From: Xanthobacter tagetidis
GTDB taxonomy: Bacteria > Pseudomonadota > Alphaproteobacteria > Rhizobiales > Xanthobacteraceae
Direction: 5' to 3'
DNA length: 64,000 bases
NCBI RefSeq assembly: GCF_003667445.1
Contig: NZ_RCTF01000012.1
Coordinates: 1-64,000 of the forward strand
Below are positions 38,409-46,835 of this stretch, in pieces (the first letter of the stretch is position 1; each line of letters starts with the position of its first letter). The notes below the pieces were generated by a model. The model made no database searches. It had not been told where the DNA came from and was given only the letters and a program-made list of their open reading frames with translations. The position numbers and the translations under genes are program-made.

Positions 38409-38588
38409 ATGAGCGCCGTTACCTTCCCGAAGTCCCTCGCCGGCCAGAAGAGCGTAGCCGTCACGTCGGCCACCCCCGCCAAGGGGTTCTTCGCCCGCGT
38501 GCTCGACGCGATCATCGCCGCGCGCAGCGCCCAGGCCGAGCGCGAGATCGCCCGCCACATGAGCGGCTACGAGCGCGGCCGGCGCTGA
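38409..38588 (+). CDS. Small conserved-looking protein of unknown function (59 aa)
   Basis: A 59-residue basic protein: MSAVTFPKSLAGQKSVAVTS, then an amphipathic helix (GFFARVLDAIIAARSAQAER and EIARHMSGYERGRR). It has a perfect AGGAGG ribosome-binding site 6 bases before the ATG, and a run of palindromes upstream, so it is very likely expressed. The helix resembles those in small alphaproteobacterial proteins distantly like DUF1127, but I cannot assign a family. It ends 12 bp before the 3' end of the opposing prmA gene. Confidence 0.75.
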   Translation: MSAVTFPKSLAGQKSVAVTSATPAKGFFARVLDAIIAARSAQAEREIARHMSGYERGRR

Positions 38589-38600
38589 TCGGCGCGTGAT

Positions 38601-39521
38601 CTAGCGCCGCAGCAGAGGCCGCCCGGCCTCGCGCGCGAGCGTGAGCGTCGTCCAGCCCTCGATGGAGCGGCGGCGCACCAGATGAAGCCCCCGGGCGCGG
38701 TAGGCGGAAAGCGCCGCCGATGCCTGGGCATCGAGCAGTCCCGACAGAACCACCGTGCCTCCGGGCGCGAGGAGCGCGCACAGCGGTCGCGCCAGCCGCT
38801 TCAGCGGCGGCAGCAGGATGTTGGCGAGGATCAGGTCGTAGGGGCCGTCCTGGCCCACGGCGCGCGCGTCCGCGCCCGCCGCGTGCACGAACCGCACAAA
38901 GGGCGCGGCGCCGTTGGCGCACGCGTTCTCCCGCGCCGTTCTGACCGCGACGATATCGATGTCGCTCGCCGTCACCCGCGTGCGCAGGGCCCGCGCGGCG
39001 GCGATGGCGAGCACCCCGGTTCCCGTGCCGATGTCGAGGATGCGCCGCGGCCGGCCGCGGCGGGCGGCGTCCGCCACCGCCGCGAGGCAGCCTTGCGTGG
39101 TGCCGTGGTGGCCGGTGCCGAAGGCCAGCGCCGCTTCGATCTCGATGCCGATGGTGGCGCCCTTCACCCGCGCGCGGTCATGGGCGCCGTGCACCATGAA
39201 CGGACCCACCCTCACCGGGGCGAGGCCTTCCAGGCTTGCCGCCACCCAGTCGGTCTCGGCGATCTGCGAGAACGACACCGCGTCTGCGAGCGCCTCGCCG
39301 GCGGCGCAGGCCACCAGCGCCTTGAGGTCGTCGGGGTCGAACGCCGCTCCGGCGAACACCTCCACCACCCATTCTCCGTCCGGCGCCTCGAAATTGGCCA
39401 CCGCCACCTCGGCCGGGTCGTAGGTCTCCGAGATCAGGTCGGCGATGCGCCGGGCCTTCTCGCGCGGCGCGCTGACGCGCATGACGTGGGTCGCGTCGTT
39501 GGGGGGGAGGCCTTCGAGCAT
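38601..39521 (-). CDS. prmA: Ribosomal protein L11 methyltransferase
   Basis: A 306-residue SAM-dependent methyltransferase. The N-terminal substrate domain is followed by the PrmA signature ALAFGTGHHGTTQGCLAAV near residue 133 and SAM motif I ILDIGTGTGVLAIAAARAL near residue 160. The NPPF-like catalytic loop appears as LILANILLPPL near residue 228. It trimethylates ribosomal protein L11. Length and order match alphaproteobacterial PrmA. The start at 39521 begins MLEGLPPNDATHVMRVSA. Confidence 0.94.
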   Translation of the reverse strand: MLEGLPPNDATHVMRVSAPREKARRIADLISETYDPAEVAVANFEAPDGEWVVEVFAGAAFDPDDLKALVACAAGEALADAVSFSQIAETDWVAASLEGLAPVRVGPFMVHGAHDRARVKGATIGIEIEAALAFGTGHHGTTQGCLAAVADAARRGRPRRILDIGTGTGVLAIAAARALRTRVTASDIDIVAVRTARENACANGAAPFVRFVHAAGADARAVGQDGPYDLILANILLPPLKRLARPLCALLAPGGTVVLSGLLDAQASAALSAYRARGLHLVRRRSIEGWTTLTLAREAGRPLLRR

Positions 39522-39556
39522 GTGGAGTCCGGTTCTGTGGCGACGTGTCCGGCAGC

Positions 39557-40819
39557 TCAGGTGTCGAAGGCGCCCACGGTGCGGTCGCGCCCTGCCCCCT
39601 TGGCCGCATAGAGCCGCTTGTCGGCCGTGGCGAGCAGGTCCGTCAAGTTCGTCCCGTCGTCCGGCGTGGTGGCGATGCCGATGGACACCGATTGCGACGG
39701 GATGCCGGGCGGCAGGGGCGCGGCCTCCACCCGCTGGCGGATCATGGCGGCGATCTGCATGGCCGCCCGGTGGTTCACGCCGGGCGTGAAGATGGCGAAC
39801 TCGTCGCCGCCGTAGCGCACCACGTAGTCGCCGCGCCGCAGCCCTTCTCTGAGCGCTCCGGCAAGCCGGCGCAGCACCTCGTCGCCCACCGGGTGGCCGT
39901 GGCCGTCATTGACTTCCTTGAAGCCGTCGACGTCCACCAGGAGCAGGCTGAGCGGCTGTCCGCTGGTGCCGGCGACCGCGATCAGGTCGCGGCCGAGCGG
40001 GTCGAACTGTCCCCGGTGCAGCGCCTGCGTGAGCGCGTCGTGGCGCGAGGCGATCTCCAGCTTCTCGTACTTCTGGCGGTAGGTGAGGGTGTCGAACACA
40101 TCGGTGATGCTCGGGCTCGGCCCCTCGCGGCGCCGCTCGAAGCGCGTGAGGTAGACCGCCAGCATGCTGGCATAGACCGCGGCGGCCGCCAGCTTGCCGA
40201 TCCAGCCGCCGATGCCGGCGGAGAGCGGCACGCCGAGGGAAACGTTCAGCACCGTGAAGAAGGCCAGCTGATCGAAGGTCAGCACGAGCGCCAGCGCCGC
40301 CCAGATCGTCAGGACCAGCGACCCCCGGAACAGCCGGGACAGGCGCTCGTAGAGCAGGATCAGCGCCACGCAGTCGATGAACAGGAGCAGGGTGCCCCAG
40401 GCCATCAGCACGCCCACCTGGTCCATGAAGGCGAGGTCGGCCGGCACGCCGGGCGCAGGCGTCGTATAATGGGTGCGCAGCAGCGCCACGAGCACCAGCA
40501 GGATGCCATTGCCCAGCATCAGCCCATAGATCGGCTGGCGCGCCACAAGCGCATCCTCGCGGATATAGACCAGGAGCAGCAGCGCGAGCTTGCCGGCGAA
40601 CATCACCACCGAGCCGGGAGAGAGCGACACGCCGAGCGGCAGCGCCACGTAATAGCTTGCGGCGAGATAGGTCTCCATGAAATGGAGGCTGCCGAGGGCG
40701 CAGAAGAAGGCGCCGATGCCGAGCGTGCCGCGGGCGCGGAATAGCGCCAGCATGGCGGCGAAATAGGCCACCATCTCCACCAGCAGCAAACCGACGTTCG
40801 AGACCAGGAGGGCAGTCAA
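39557..40819 (-). CDS. Membrane diguanylate cyclase (GGDEF domain)
   Basis: A 420-residue protein. The N-terminal ~230 residues hold about seven to eight hydrophobic helices of unknown sensory type (from MTALLVSNVGLLLVEMVAYF). A GGDEF domain follows: SRHDALTQALHRGQFDPLGRD, LLVDVDGFKEVNDGHGHPVGDEVL with metal-binding Asp, and RYGGDEFAIF, an intact active site. A C-terminal RLYAAKGAGRDRT completes it. It should make cyclic di-GMP in response to a membrane or extracellular cue. No I-site RxxD is obvious five residues before GGDEF (REGLRRGDYVVRYGGDEF has RRGD, a plausible RxxD). Confidence 0.92.
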   Translation of the reverse strand: MTALLVSNVGLLLVEMVAYFAAMLALFRARGTLGIGAFFCALGSLHFMETYLAASYYVALPLGVSLSPGSVVMFAGKLALLLLVYIREDALVARQPIYGLMLGNGILLVLVALLRTHYTTPAPGVPADLAFMDQVGVLMAWGTLLLFIDCVALILLYERLSRLFRGSLVLTIWAALALVLTFDQLAFFTVLNVSLGVPLSAGIGGWIGKLAAAAVYASMLAVYLTRFERRREGPSPSITDVFDTLTYRQKYEKLEIASRHDALTQALHRGQFDPLGRDLIAVAGTSGQPLSLLLVDVDGFKEVNDGHGHPVGDEVLRRLAGALREGLRRGDYVVRYGGDEFAIFTPGVNHRAAMQIAAMIRQRVEAAPLPPGIPSQSVSIGIATTPDDGTNLTDLLATADKRLYAAKGAGRDRTVGAFDT

Positions 40820-40992
40820 TCCGTGTCCAACCCCATGCGGGTGCGCCGCATGCGTGAGAGGTTATCGGTCCCCGGTCCCCGTTGTGCCGGCGCCACCCAC
40901 CGCCGCCCAGCCGGTTGGCGCGAGGAATGTGCCAAGCCGACCGTTAGGTAGCGCAGAAATTCCGCGGCGACAAACTGGCCGGCCCGGTCGGT

Positions 40993-43350
40993 TTACACCC
41001 GCTCGACAAAGGCTTCGAGCACCCTCTTCTCGCCGGCCTTGTCGAACTGCACCGTGAGCTTGTTGCCGTCGATGCCGGTGATCTCGCCGTAGCCGAACTT
41101 GATGTGGAACACCCGCTCGCCGGTGCGGAAGGTCGACGGCGCGCCGGTGGAGGAGGCCACCAGCGTGCCCTCGATCACCGTCGGCCCGCCGCGCCGCCCG
41201 GCCGCGCCGGCGTCGAAGCGCCCGCCTGGGCGCTCGGAGAAGCCGGAGCGGGAGCCGCCGCCCTCGCGGCTGCGCTGGCCCTGCGCCCGCTGCCAGCCGG
41301 GGGTCGAATAGGACGAGGCCGCGAACGGCTCGGCCCGGTCGAACCGGCTCTGGCCATAGCTGCCGCCCCCATAGCCTCCGCCATAGGCGGAGCCGCCCCA
41401 GCCCACGCCGCCTCGGCTCTCCTCCACCCGTACATGGGCATCTGGCAATTCGTCGAGGAAGCGCGAGGGAACGGTGGAATTCCACATGCCGTGAATGCGC
41501 CGGTTGGAGGCGAACCAGATGCGGGCCGAGGCGCGGGCACGCGTGATGCCCACGTAAGCGAGCCGCCGTTCTTCCTCCAGGCCAGCCTTGCCCTGCTCGT
41601 CCAGCGCCCGCTGGTGCGGGAATAGGCCCTCCTCCCAGCCGGGCAGGAAGACGGTGTCGAACTCCAGCCCCTTGGCGGAATGGAGCGTCATCACCTGTAC
41701 CGCGTCCTCGCCGGCGCCGTTGTCGGTGTCCATGACGAGGGAGATGTGTTCCAGGAAGCCGGCGAGGTTCTCGAACGGCTCCATGGAGCGCACCAACTCC
41801 TTGAGGTTTTCGAGCCGGCCCGCCGCCTCGGCCGAGCGGTCCTTCTGCCACATCTCGGTATAGCCGCTCTCGTCGAGCACGATCTCCGCCAGCTCAGTGT
41901 GGGAGAGGGTGCGCGACTGCTCGCGCCAGCGGTCGAACGCCTCGATCAGGCCGCGCATGGTTGCGCGCACCTTGGGTTTGAGTTCCTCGCTCTGGGTGAG
42001 CACGCGCGCTGCCTCCTGCAGCGGCACGCCGGCGGCGCGGGCGACGTCGTGCACCTGCTTGACGGTGGCGTCGCCGATGCCGCGCTTCGGCACGTTGACG
42101 ATGCGCTCGAAGGCGAGGTCGTCGGCGGGCGAGTTCACGCAGCGCAGATAGGCCAGCGCATCGCGGATTTCCGCCCGCTCGTAGAAGCGCGGGCCGCCGA
42201 TGACCCGGTAGGGCAGGCCGAGCGTGACGAAGCGGTCCTCGAACTCGCGCATCTGGAACGAGGCGCGCACCAGGATGGCGATCTCGGAGAGCTTGTGGCC
42301 GGCGCGCTGCAGCGCCTCGATCTCCTCGCCGACCGCGCGCGCCTCCTCGCCGCTGTCCCACGCGCCGGTGACGGTGACGTGCTCGCCTTCCTCGCCCTCG
42401 GAGAACAGCGTCTTGCCGAGCCGCCCCTCATTGTGGGCGATGAGGTGGGCGGCGGAGGCGAGGATGTGGCCGGTGGAGCGGTAGTTGCGCTCCAGCCGGA
42501 TCACCTTGGCGCCGGGGAAGTCGCTCTCGAAGCGCAGGATGTTGTCCACCTCGGCGCCGCGCCAGCCATAGATGGACTGGTCGTCGTCGCCGACGCAGCA
42601 GACGTTCTTCGAGCCCTGGGCGAGCAGGCGCAGCCAAAGATACTGGGCAACGTTGGTGTCCTGATACTCGTCCACCAGCAGATACTTGAACCGGCGGTGG
42701 TATTCCGCGAGCACGTCCGGGTTCTCGCGGAACAGGCGGATGCCTTCCAGCAGCAGGTCGCCGAAATCCACCGCGTTCAGCGCCTTCAGCCGCGCCTGGT
42801 AGGCGGCATAGAGCATTCCGCCCTTGCCGTTGGCGAACACGGCGCCCTCGCCGGGCGGAACGTCCTTCGGCGACAGGCCGCGATTCTTCCAGCCGTCGAT
42901 GGTGGAGGCGAGAAGCCGCGCCGGCCAGCGCTTCTCGTCGATGTTCTCGGCGGCGAGCAGCTGCTTGAGCAGACGGATCTGGTCGTCCGTGTCGAGGATG
43001 GTGAAACCGCTCTTCAGCCCCACCAGCTCGTGATGGCGCCGGAGGATGCGCACGCCGATGGAATGGAAGGTGCCGAGCCAGGGCATCCCCTCGATCTGGT
43101 CGCCCACCATGGCGTGGATGCGCTCCTTCATCTCCCGCGCGGCCTTGTTGGTGAAGGTCACCACGAGAATCTGGGAGGGGAAGGCGCGGCCGGTGGCAAG
43201 GATGTGGGCGACGCGGGCGGTCAGCACGCGCGTCTTTCCGGTGCCGGCGCCGGCCAGCACCAGAAGGGGGCCGTCGAGCGTCTCCACCGCCTCGCGCTGC
43301 TCGGGATTGAGGCCGGTGAGATAAGCCGCGTCCGGCGCGGAAGGCGTCAT
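40993..43350 (-). CDS. uvrD: ATP-dependent DNA helicase UvrD/PcrA
   Basis: A 785-residue superfamily 1A helicase acting in nucleotide excision and mismatch repair. Motif I is VLAGAGTGKTRVLTARV near residue 32, then motif Ia TFTNKAAREMKERI, motif II LLVDEYQDTN, motif III CVGDDDQSIYGWRGA, motif IV RLERNYRST, motif V VMTLHSAKGLEFDTVFLPG and motif VI RRLAYVGITRA. The C-terminal tail is Gly-rich, then a small RNA-polymerase-binding-like end (VFHIKFGYGEITGIDGNKL). The start at 43350 is just before the conserved LNPEQREAVE; the open frame continues 47 codons further and a longer form cannot be excluded. Confidence 0.95.
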   Translation of the reverse strand: MTPSAPDAAYLTGLNPEQREAVETLDGPLLVLAGAGTGKTRVLTARVAHILATGRAFPSQILVVTFTNKAAREMKERIHAMVGDQIEGMPWLGTFHSIGVRILRRHHELVGLKSGFTILDTDDQIRLLKQLLAAENIDEKRWPARLLASTIDGWKNRGLSPKDVPPGEGAVFANGKGGMLYAAYQARLKALNAVDFGDLLLEGIRLFRENPDVLAEYHRRFKYLLVDEYQDTNVAQYLWLRLLAQGSKNVCCVGDDDQSIYGWRGAEVDNILRFESDFPGAKVIRLERNYRSTGHILASAAHLIAHNEGRLGKTLFSEGEEGEHVTVTGAWDSGEEARAVGEEIEALQRAGHKLSEIAILVRASFQMREFEDRFVTLGLPYRVIGGPRFYERAEIRDALAYLRCVNSPADDLAFERIVNVPKRGIGDATVKQVHDVARAAGVPLQEAARVLTQSEELKPKVRATMRGLIEAFDRWREQSRTLSHTELAEIVLDESGYTEMWQKDRSAEAAGRLENLKELVRSMEPFENLAGFLEHISLVMDTDNGAGEDAVQVMTLHSAKGLEFDTVFLPGWEEGLFPHQRALDEQGKAGLEEERRLAYVGITRARASARIWFASNRRIHGMWNSTVPSRFLDELPDAHVRVEESRGGVGWGGSAYGGGYGGGSYGQSRFDRAEPFAASSYSTPGWQRAQGQRSREGGGSRSGFSERPGGRFDAGAAGRRGGPTVIEGTLVASSTGAPSTFRTGERVFHIKFGYGEITGIDGNKLTVQFDKAGEKRVLEAFVERV

Positions 43351-43561
43351 GGCGGCGCGCGCCCGCGCGGCGATGCCGCCGGGCTTCAGGCCGGGAAGCT
43401 CAGGCGCGGCCTCTGGGCGGCGCGGATAAGGAGGCGATGTCAAAGGGTCAGGTCTCGGGCCAGATGATTCTCTTGCGGAACAAAATGGCACCGAGACGGC
43501 ACGATTGCGAGCTTGGCGGTGGATTTCGCCGGGCCGGGCGGCGGGCTCCCCCCTCAGGCGG

Positions 43562-43795
43562 TCACTTCAGCACCTCCATGGTGCCCTCGCGCCGCCACGT
43601 GCGGGCGCGCAGCCGAGGCGCGAGCGCCCAGGACAAAGGCAGCGACAGGAGCGCGGTGCCCACCACCACCCATGGCATCAGCGCCATCGCCTCCTGCGAC
43701 AAGGGCGACAGCAGCAGGAACAGGGTTCCGGCGAAGAACAGCACCGCCTGGATCATCATGAACAGCATGGCGGCGATCTGGAGGCGGATCGACAT
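43562..43795 (-). CDS. Small two-helix membrane protein
   Basis: A 77-residue protein with two hydrophobic helices (residues 5-29, LQIAAMLFMMIQAVLFFAGT, and 38-57, ALMPWVVVGTALLSLPLSWA) and a basic C-terminus (RLRARTWRREG). It starts at 43795 with MSIRLQIAAM, preceded by a GGAAGGGAGAG ribosome-binding site. I do not recognise a named family; similar small proteins are common in the order. It lies 70 bp downstream of the cupin gene on the same strand and may be co-transcribed. Confidence 0.75.
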   Translation of the reverse strand: MSIRLQIAAMLFMMIQAVLFFAGTLFLLLSPLSQEAMALMPWVVVGTALLSLPLSWALAPRLRARTWRREGTMEVLK

Positions 43796-43865
43796 GGCGC
43801 TCTCCCTTCCAGGGCAAATCTCGGAAGGGCAACACGCCGCGCGTCGGGAAGGTTCCGCAGGGGCG

Positions 43866-44201
43866 TCAGGCCGCCGGGGCCTCCGCCGCCAGATGCACCA
43901 CGTAGAACTTGCGCACCGGCGTCACGCTCTTCCAGGTGCCGGTGAAGCCCGCCGGGATAACGAAGGAGGCGCCGGCCTCGTAGGTCTCCGTGTGTCCGGA
44001 GGCGTCGGTCAGCTCCACGGTGCCTTCGAGCAGCACGCAGAACTCGTCCTCCTCGTAGTTCACGGCGATCTCGGTGGCCTGCGAGGCCCAGAAGCCGGCG
44101 GAAAAGGCGCCGGTCCGGTCCTGGTACCATTCGTGGACCGTGGTGGCGGCGGCCGGGTCTACCTTGGGCCGGGGATCGAAGCGGATGGAACGGAGCGTCA
44201 T
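43866..44201 (-). CDS. Cupin-domain protein (DUF861 type)
   Basis: A 111-residue single-domain cupin. The beta-barrel pattern is visible: AVNYEEDEFCVLLEGTVELT (motif 1, with Glu replacing one His) and YEAGASFVIPAGFTGTWKSVTPVRKFYVVH (motif 2). This is the DUF861/EutQ-like layout, with unknown ligand. The start at 44201 (MTLRSIRFDPR) follows a perfect AGGAGGGG ribosome-binding site. It is divergent from the ArsR-type gene over 127 bp, so may share its control. Confidence 0.85.
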   Translation of the reverse strand: MTLRSIRFDPRPKVDPAAATTVHEWYQDRTGAFSAGFWASQATEIAVNYEEDEFCVLLEGTVELTDASGHTETYEAGASFVIPAGFTGTWKSVTPVRKFYVVHLAAEAPAA

Positions 44202-44302
44202 GGCAGGCCCCTCCTGGCCCTGGCGCCCAGCGGCGCGCATCGGCGGCCATCCTTCCTCCACTGCCCGCGCCGGGGCAAGGCGGGGGCTTTATTTTTGTAT
44301 TT

Positions 44303-44314
44303 ACTTAATTAAGT
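44303..44314. promoter_or_regulatory. Perfect palindrome: likely ArsR-type operator
   Basis: ACTTAATTAAGT, a perfect 12-bp palindrome inside the AT-rich stretch TTTACTTAATTAAGTCAAAT, 14 bp before the ArsR-type start. It is among the most AT-rich spots of the window. Such sites are typical for autoregulated ArsR repressors paired with SRPBCC genes. Confidence 0.75.
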
Positions 44315-44328
44315 CAAATCGAAAATAT

Positions 44329-44670
44329 ATGGACATGGACAGCTTCGCAGCCCTCGCCGACCCCACCCGCCGCGCCATCGTCGAACGCCTCGCCCGGGGC
44401 GAGATGGCGGCAGGGGACATCGTCGCCGTGTTCTCCCTGAGCGCGCCGGCCATCTCCCAGCACCTGAAGACCCTGCGTCAGGCGGGGCTGGTGCGGGTGC
44501 GCGGCGAGGGCCAGCGGCGCATCTACAGCCTCGATCCCGACGGCCTCGACGGGATGGAGGCGTGGATTGCCCGCACGCGGCGGTTCTGGAGCACGCGCCT
44601 CGACGCTCTCGCGGCTGCGCTCGACGCACCGGACGACACCCCCGACGACGACACGGAGACGAATCCATGA
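44329..44670 (+). CDS. ArsR-family transcriptional regulator
   Basis: A 113-residue winged-helix repressor. It begins MDMDSFAALADPTRRAIVER and has the recognition helix in LSAPAISQHLKTLRQAGLVR and the wing RGEGQRRIYSLDPDGL. It has no metal-binding Cys (no ELCVCDL motif), so it belongs to the non-metal ArsR group usually paired with an AHSA1/SRPBCC protein, as here. The stop overlaps the next gene's start (ATGA). It probably binds the ACTTAATTAAGT palindrome upstream and represses its own operon. Confidence 0.93.
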   Translation: MDMDSFAALADPTRRAIVERLARGEMAAGDIVAVFSLSAPAISQHLKTLRQAGLVRVRGEGQRRIYSLDPDGLDGMEAWIARTRRFWSTRLDALAAALDAPDDTPDDDTETNP

Positions 44671-45281
44671 GCAGCACCGCCTATGCCCGCGCTCCCGCAG
44701 CCGGGCCCGACAGCCCCGCCCCCGCCCTCCAAGCCGCCGAAGCCCAGATGGGCGTCGTGACCGAGGCGGGCGCCGTCCGCTTCGAGCGGCGCCTGAAGGG
44801 CCCGCTGGCGCGGGTCTGGAGCCACCTCACCCAGTCGGACCTGCGCGCCAAGTGGCTCGCCGCCGGCACCATGGAGCCGTTCGTGGGCGGCGCCGTCGCG
44901 CTCACGTTCGAGAACGACACGCTGGGCGATCCGCCGGTGCCCGCCACCGGCCCCTATGCCTGCCACGGCGGCACGCAGCCCCTTGCGGGCCGCGTCACGG
45001 CCTGGGAGCCGGAGCGCCGGCTCGGCTTCACCTTCGGGCTCGACAAGGAGGGCCGGCCGGCCTCCGAGGTGCTGATCGAGCTGACGCCCGACGGCGACCA
45101 GGTGCGCATGGTGCTCACCCACCGCCGCCTCGCCGACCGCGCCGCCATGCTGAGCGTCTCGGGCGGCTGGCACGCCCACCTGCACCTGCTGTCCGAGGTG
45201 CTGGAGGGGACGCCCCGCTCCCCCTTCTGGACCGTGCTCGACCCGCTGGCCAAGGCCTATGACGCGCGCCTTCCCGGCTGA
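44667..45281 (+). CDS. SRPBCC (AHSA1/START-like) domain protein
   Basis: A 204-residue protein. The N-terminal ~30 residues are a flexible Ala/Pro-rich leader; the SRPBCC fold follows: FERRLKGPLARVWSHLTQSDLRAKWLAAG near residue 39, then WEPERRLGFTFG and GGWHAHLHLLSEVLEG. It is translationally coupled to the ArsR gene through ATGA. Such pairs are common and the ligand is unknown. Its last 25 bp overlap the 3' end of the opposing MFS gene. Confidence 0.9.
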   Translation: MSSTAYARAPAAGPDSPAPALQAAEAQMGVVTEAGAVRFERRLKGPLARVWSHLTQSDLRAKWLAAGTMEPFVGGAVALTFENDTLGDPPVPATGPYACHGGTQPLAGRVTAWEPERRLGFTFGLDKEGRPASEVLIELTPDGDQVRMVLTHRRLADRAAMLSVSGGWHAHLHLLSEVLEGTPRSPFWTVLDPLAKAYDARLPG

Positions 45282-46669
45282 GGCGCGCCCCGCACCCCGG
45301 CGATCAGCACCGCGCCGAGGGTGAAGAAGACGACCAGCACCGCCACGCCGGCCCGCTGGCTGGCGGTGAGCGCCGTCACCACCGCCACCGAGGTGGGCGC
45401 GGCGAACGAGGTGATCTTCCCCGAAAGGGCGAACAGCCCGAAGCATTCGGAGAGGTTCTCCGCCGGCGCGAGGCGGACCAGCAGGGTGCGCGAGGCCGCC
45501 TGGAGCGGCCCCGCCACCAGGCCGATGAACAGGCCGATGCCCACATAGGCCTTCTCCGGCCAGGTGGCGAACAGCCCTTCCGCCGGCGCCGTGGGCAGGA
45601 GGCCGAAGAACAGCGCGTCCTTCTCCAGCGACAGGATGCCGATGGAGGCGAGGATCAGCACCATGAGCGCGCCGAGGATCACGGCGCGCGCGCCGAACGC
45701 ATCGTCGAGCCGCCCGCCGGCGAACGCGCCGAGCGTGCCGGTGACGGTGAGCAGGATGCCGAAGATGCCGATCTCGATGGAGCCCCAGCCGAACGTGCCC
45801 GCGGCATAGATGCCGCCGAAGGCGAACAGCGCCACGAGGCCGTCCGCATAGACCATGTTGGCGAGGAGGAAGCGCGCGAGCGCGGGGCGCACCTTCAGCT
45901 TCGGCAGCATGGCGCGCATCTCCGCCACCGCGGTCCGCATAGCCGCCTTGAGCGGCATCGCCTTCGGTGCGTCCGGGACGAACAGGAACATGGGCATCAC
46001 CAGCACCAGGAACCAGAGCGCGGTGAACGGCCCCGCGAACCGGTCGCCCTCGCGCGCCGCGGCGTCGAGCCCGAGCGCCGGCGGCAGGCCCAGCAGCGTG
46101 AGGCCGGTGGTCGGCTGGGTCGAGAAGAAGGCGAGCATCAGCGCCAGCGAGACCAGGCCGCCGAAATAGCCCGCCGCCCATCCCGTGCCCGAGAGCCGGC
46201 CGAGCCGCTCCGGCGGCACCAAAGTTGGCATGATGGAATTGTTGAACACGGCGGCGAACTCGGCGCCGATGGTGCCGATGGCGAAGGCGGCGAGGATCAG
46301 GGGGATGCGGGCCCCGTTGCCCGGCTCAGCGAACCACAGCAGCGACGACCCCAGCACCAGCATGGCGCCGAACGCCGCGATCCACGGCTTGCGCCGCCCC
46401 GCCGCATCCGCCACCGCGCCGAGGAAGGGCGAGCACAGCGCGATCACCAGCCCCGCCGCCCCGGTGGCGAAGCCCCACAGCGCCTGGCCTTCGGCCGGCG
46501 TCGCCGCCACGGCCGAGGCGAAATAGGGCGCGAAGATGAAGGTGGTGATGAGCGTGAAATAAGGCTGGCAGGCGGGATCGAACAGGATCCAGCCCACCAC
46601 TGCGCGGGTGGGCGCGCGGACAGGAGCTTCTGTCTGCGGCTGAAGGGGCGGCGGCGCGGGCTCGTGCAT
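45257..46669 (-). CDS. MFS transporter (UMF1/Atg22-like)
   Basis: A 470-residue major facilitator with twelve predicted helices. The UMF1-type signature is visible near the start: VGWILFDPACQPYFTLITTFIFAPYFASAV (residues 25-54), and GAVADAAGRRKPWIA is the MFS loop 2-3 motif near residue 84. The vacuolar Atg22 family of fungi exports amino acids; bacterial members are uncharacterised. The gene ends within the last 25 bp of the opposing SRPBCC gene. Confidence 0.9.
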   Translation of the reverse strand: MHEPAPPPLQPQTEAPVRAPTRAVVGWILFDPACQPYFTLITTFIFAPYFASAVAATPAEGQALWGFATGAAGLVIALCSPFLGAVADAAGRRKPWIAAFGAMLVLGSSLLWFAEPGNGARIPLILAAFAIGTIGAEFAAVFNNSIMPTLVPPERLGRLSGTGWAAGYFGGLVSLALMLAFFSTQPTTGLTLLGLPPALGLDAAAREGDRFAGPFTALWFLVLVMPMFLFVPDAPKAMPLKAAMRTAVAEMRAMLPKLKVRPALARFLLANMVYADGLVALFAFGGIYAAGTFGWGSIEIGIFGILLTVTGTLGAFAGGRLDDAFGARAVILGALMVLILASIGILSLEKDALFFGLLPTAPAEGLFATWPEKAYVGIGLFIGLVAGPLQAASRTLLVRLAPAENLSECFGLFALSGKITSFAAPTSVAVVTALTASQRAGVAVLVVFFTLGAVLIAGVRGAPQPGRRAS

Positions 46670-46835
46670 GGCGCGACAGTGCGCTGGGCGCGTCGAAACG
46701 AAAAGCGCCCGCGGCGCGAAACCTCGGCCTTATCCCCCTTCCCTTGCGGCGCTTGACGGAAGGCCGCGCCTGGGCTTCCTCAGGCGCCGGCGCGGCGTGT
46801 CGCGCCGGCGGCGCGGGCGCGCGCGGGAGGCCAGC

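Noticed and set aside
42424-42637. Small open frames inside uvrD, regB, phaC and similar genes
   Set aside because: All are alternative frames of well-supported genes, with low-complexity Arg/Ala/Pro composition and no ribosome-binding site.
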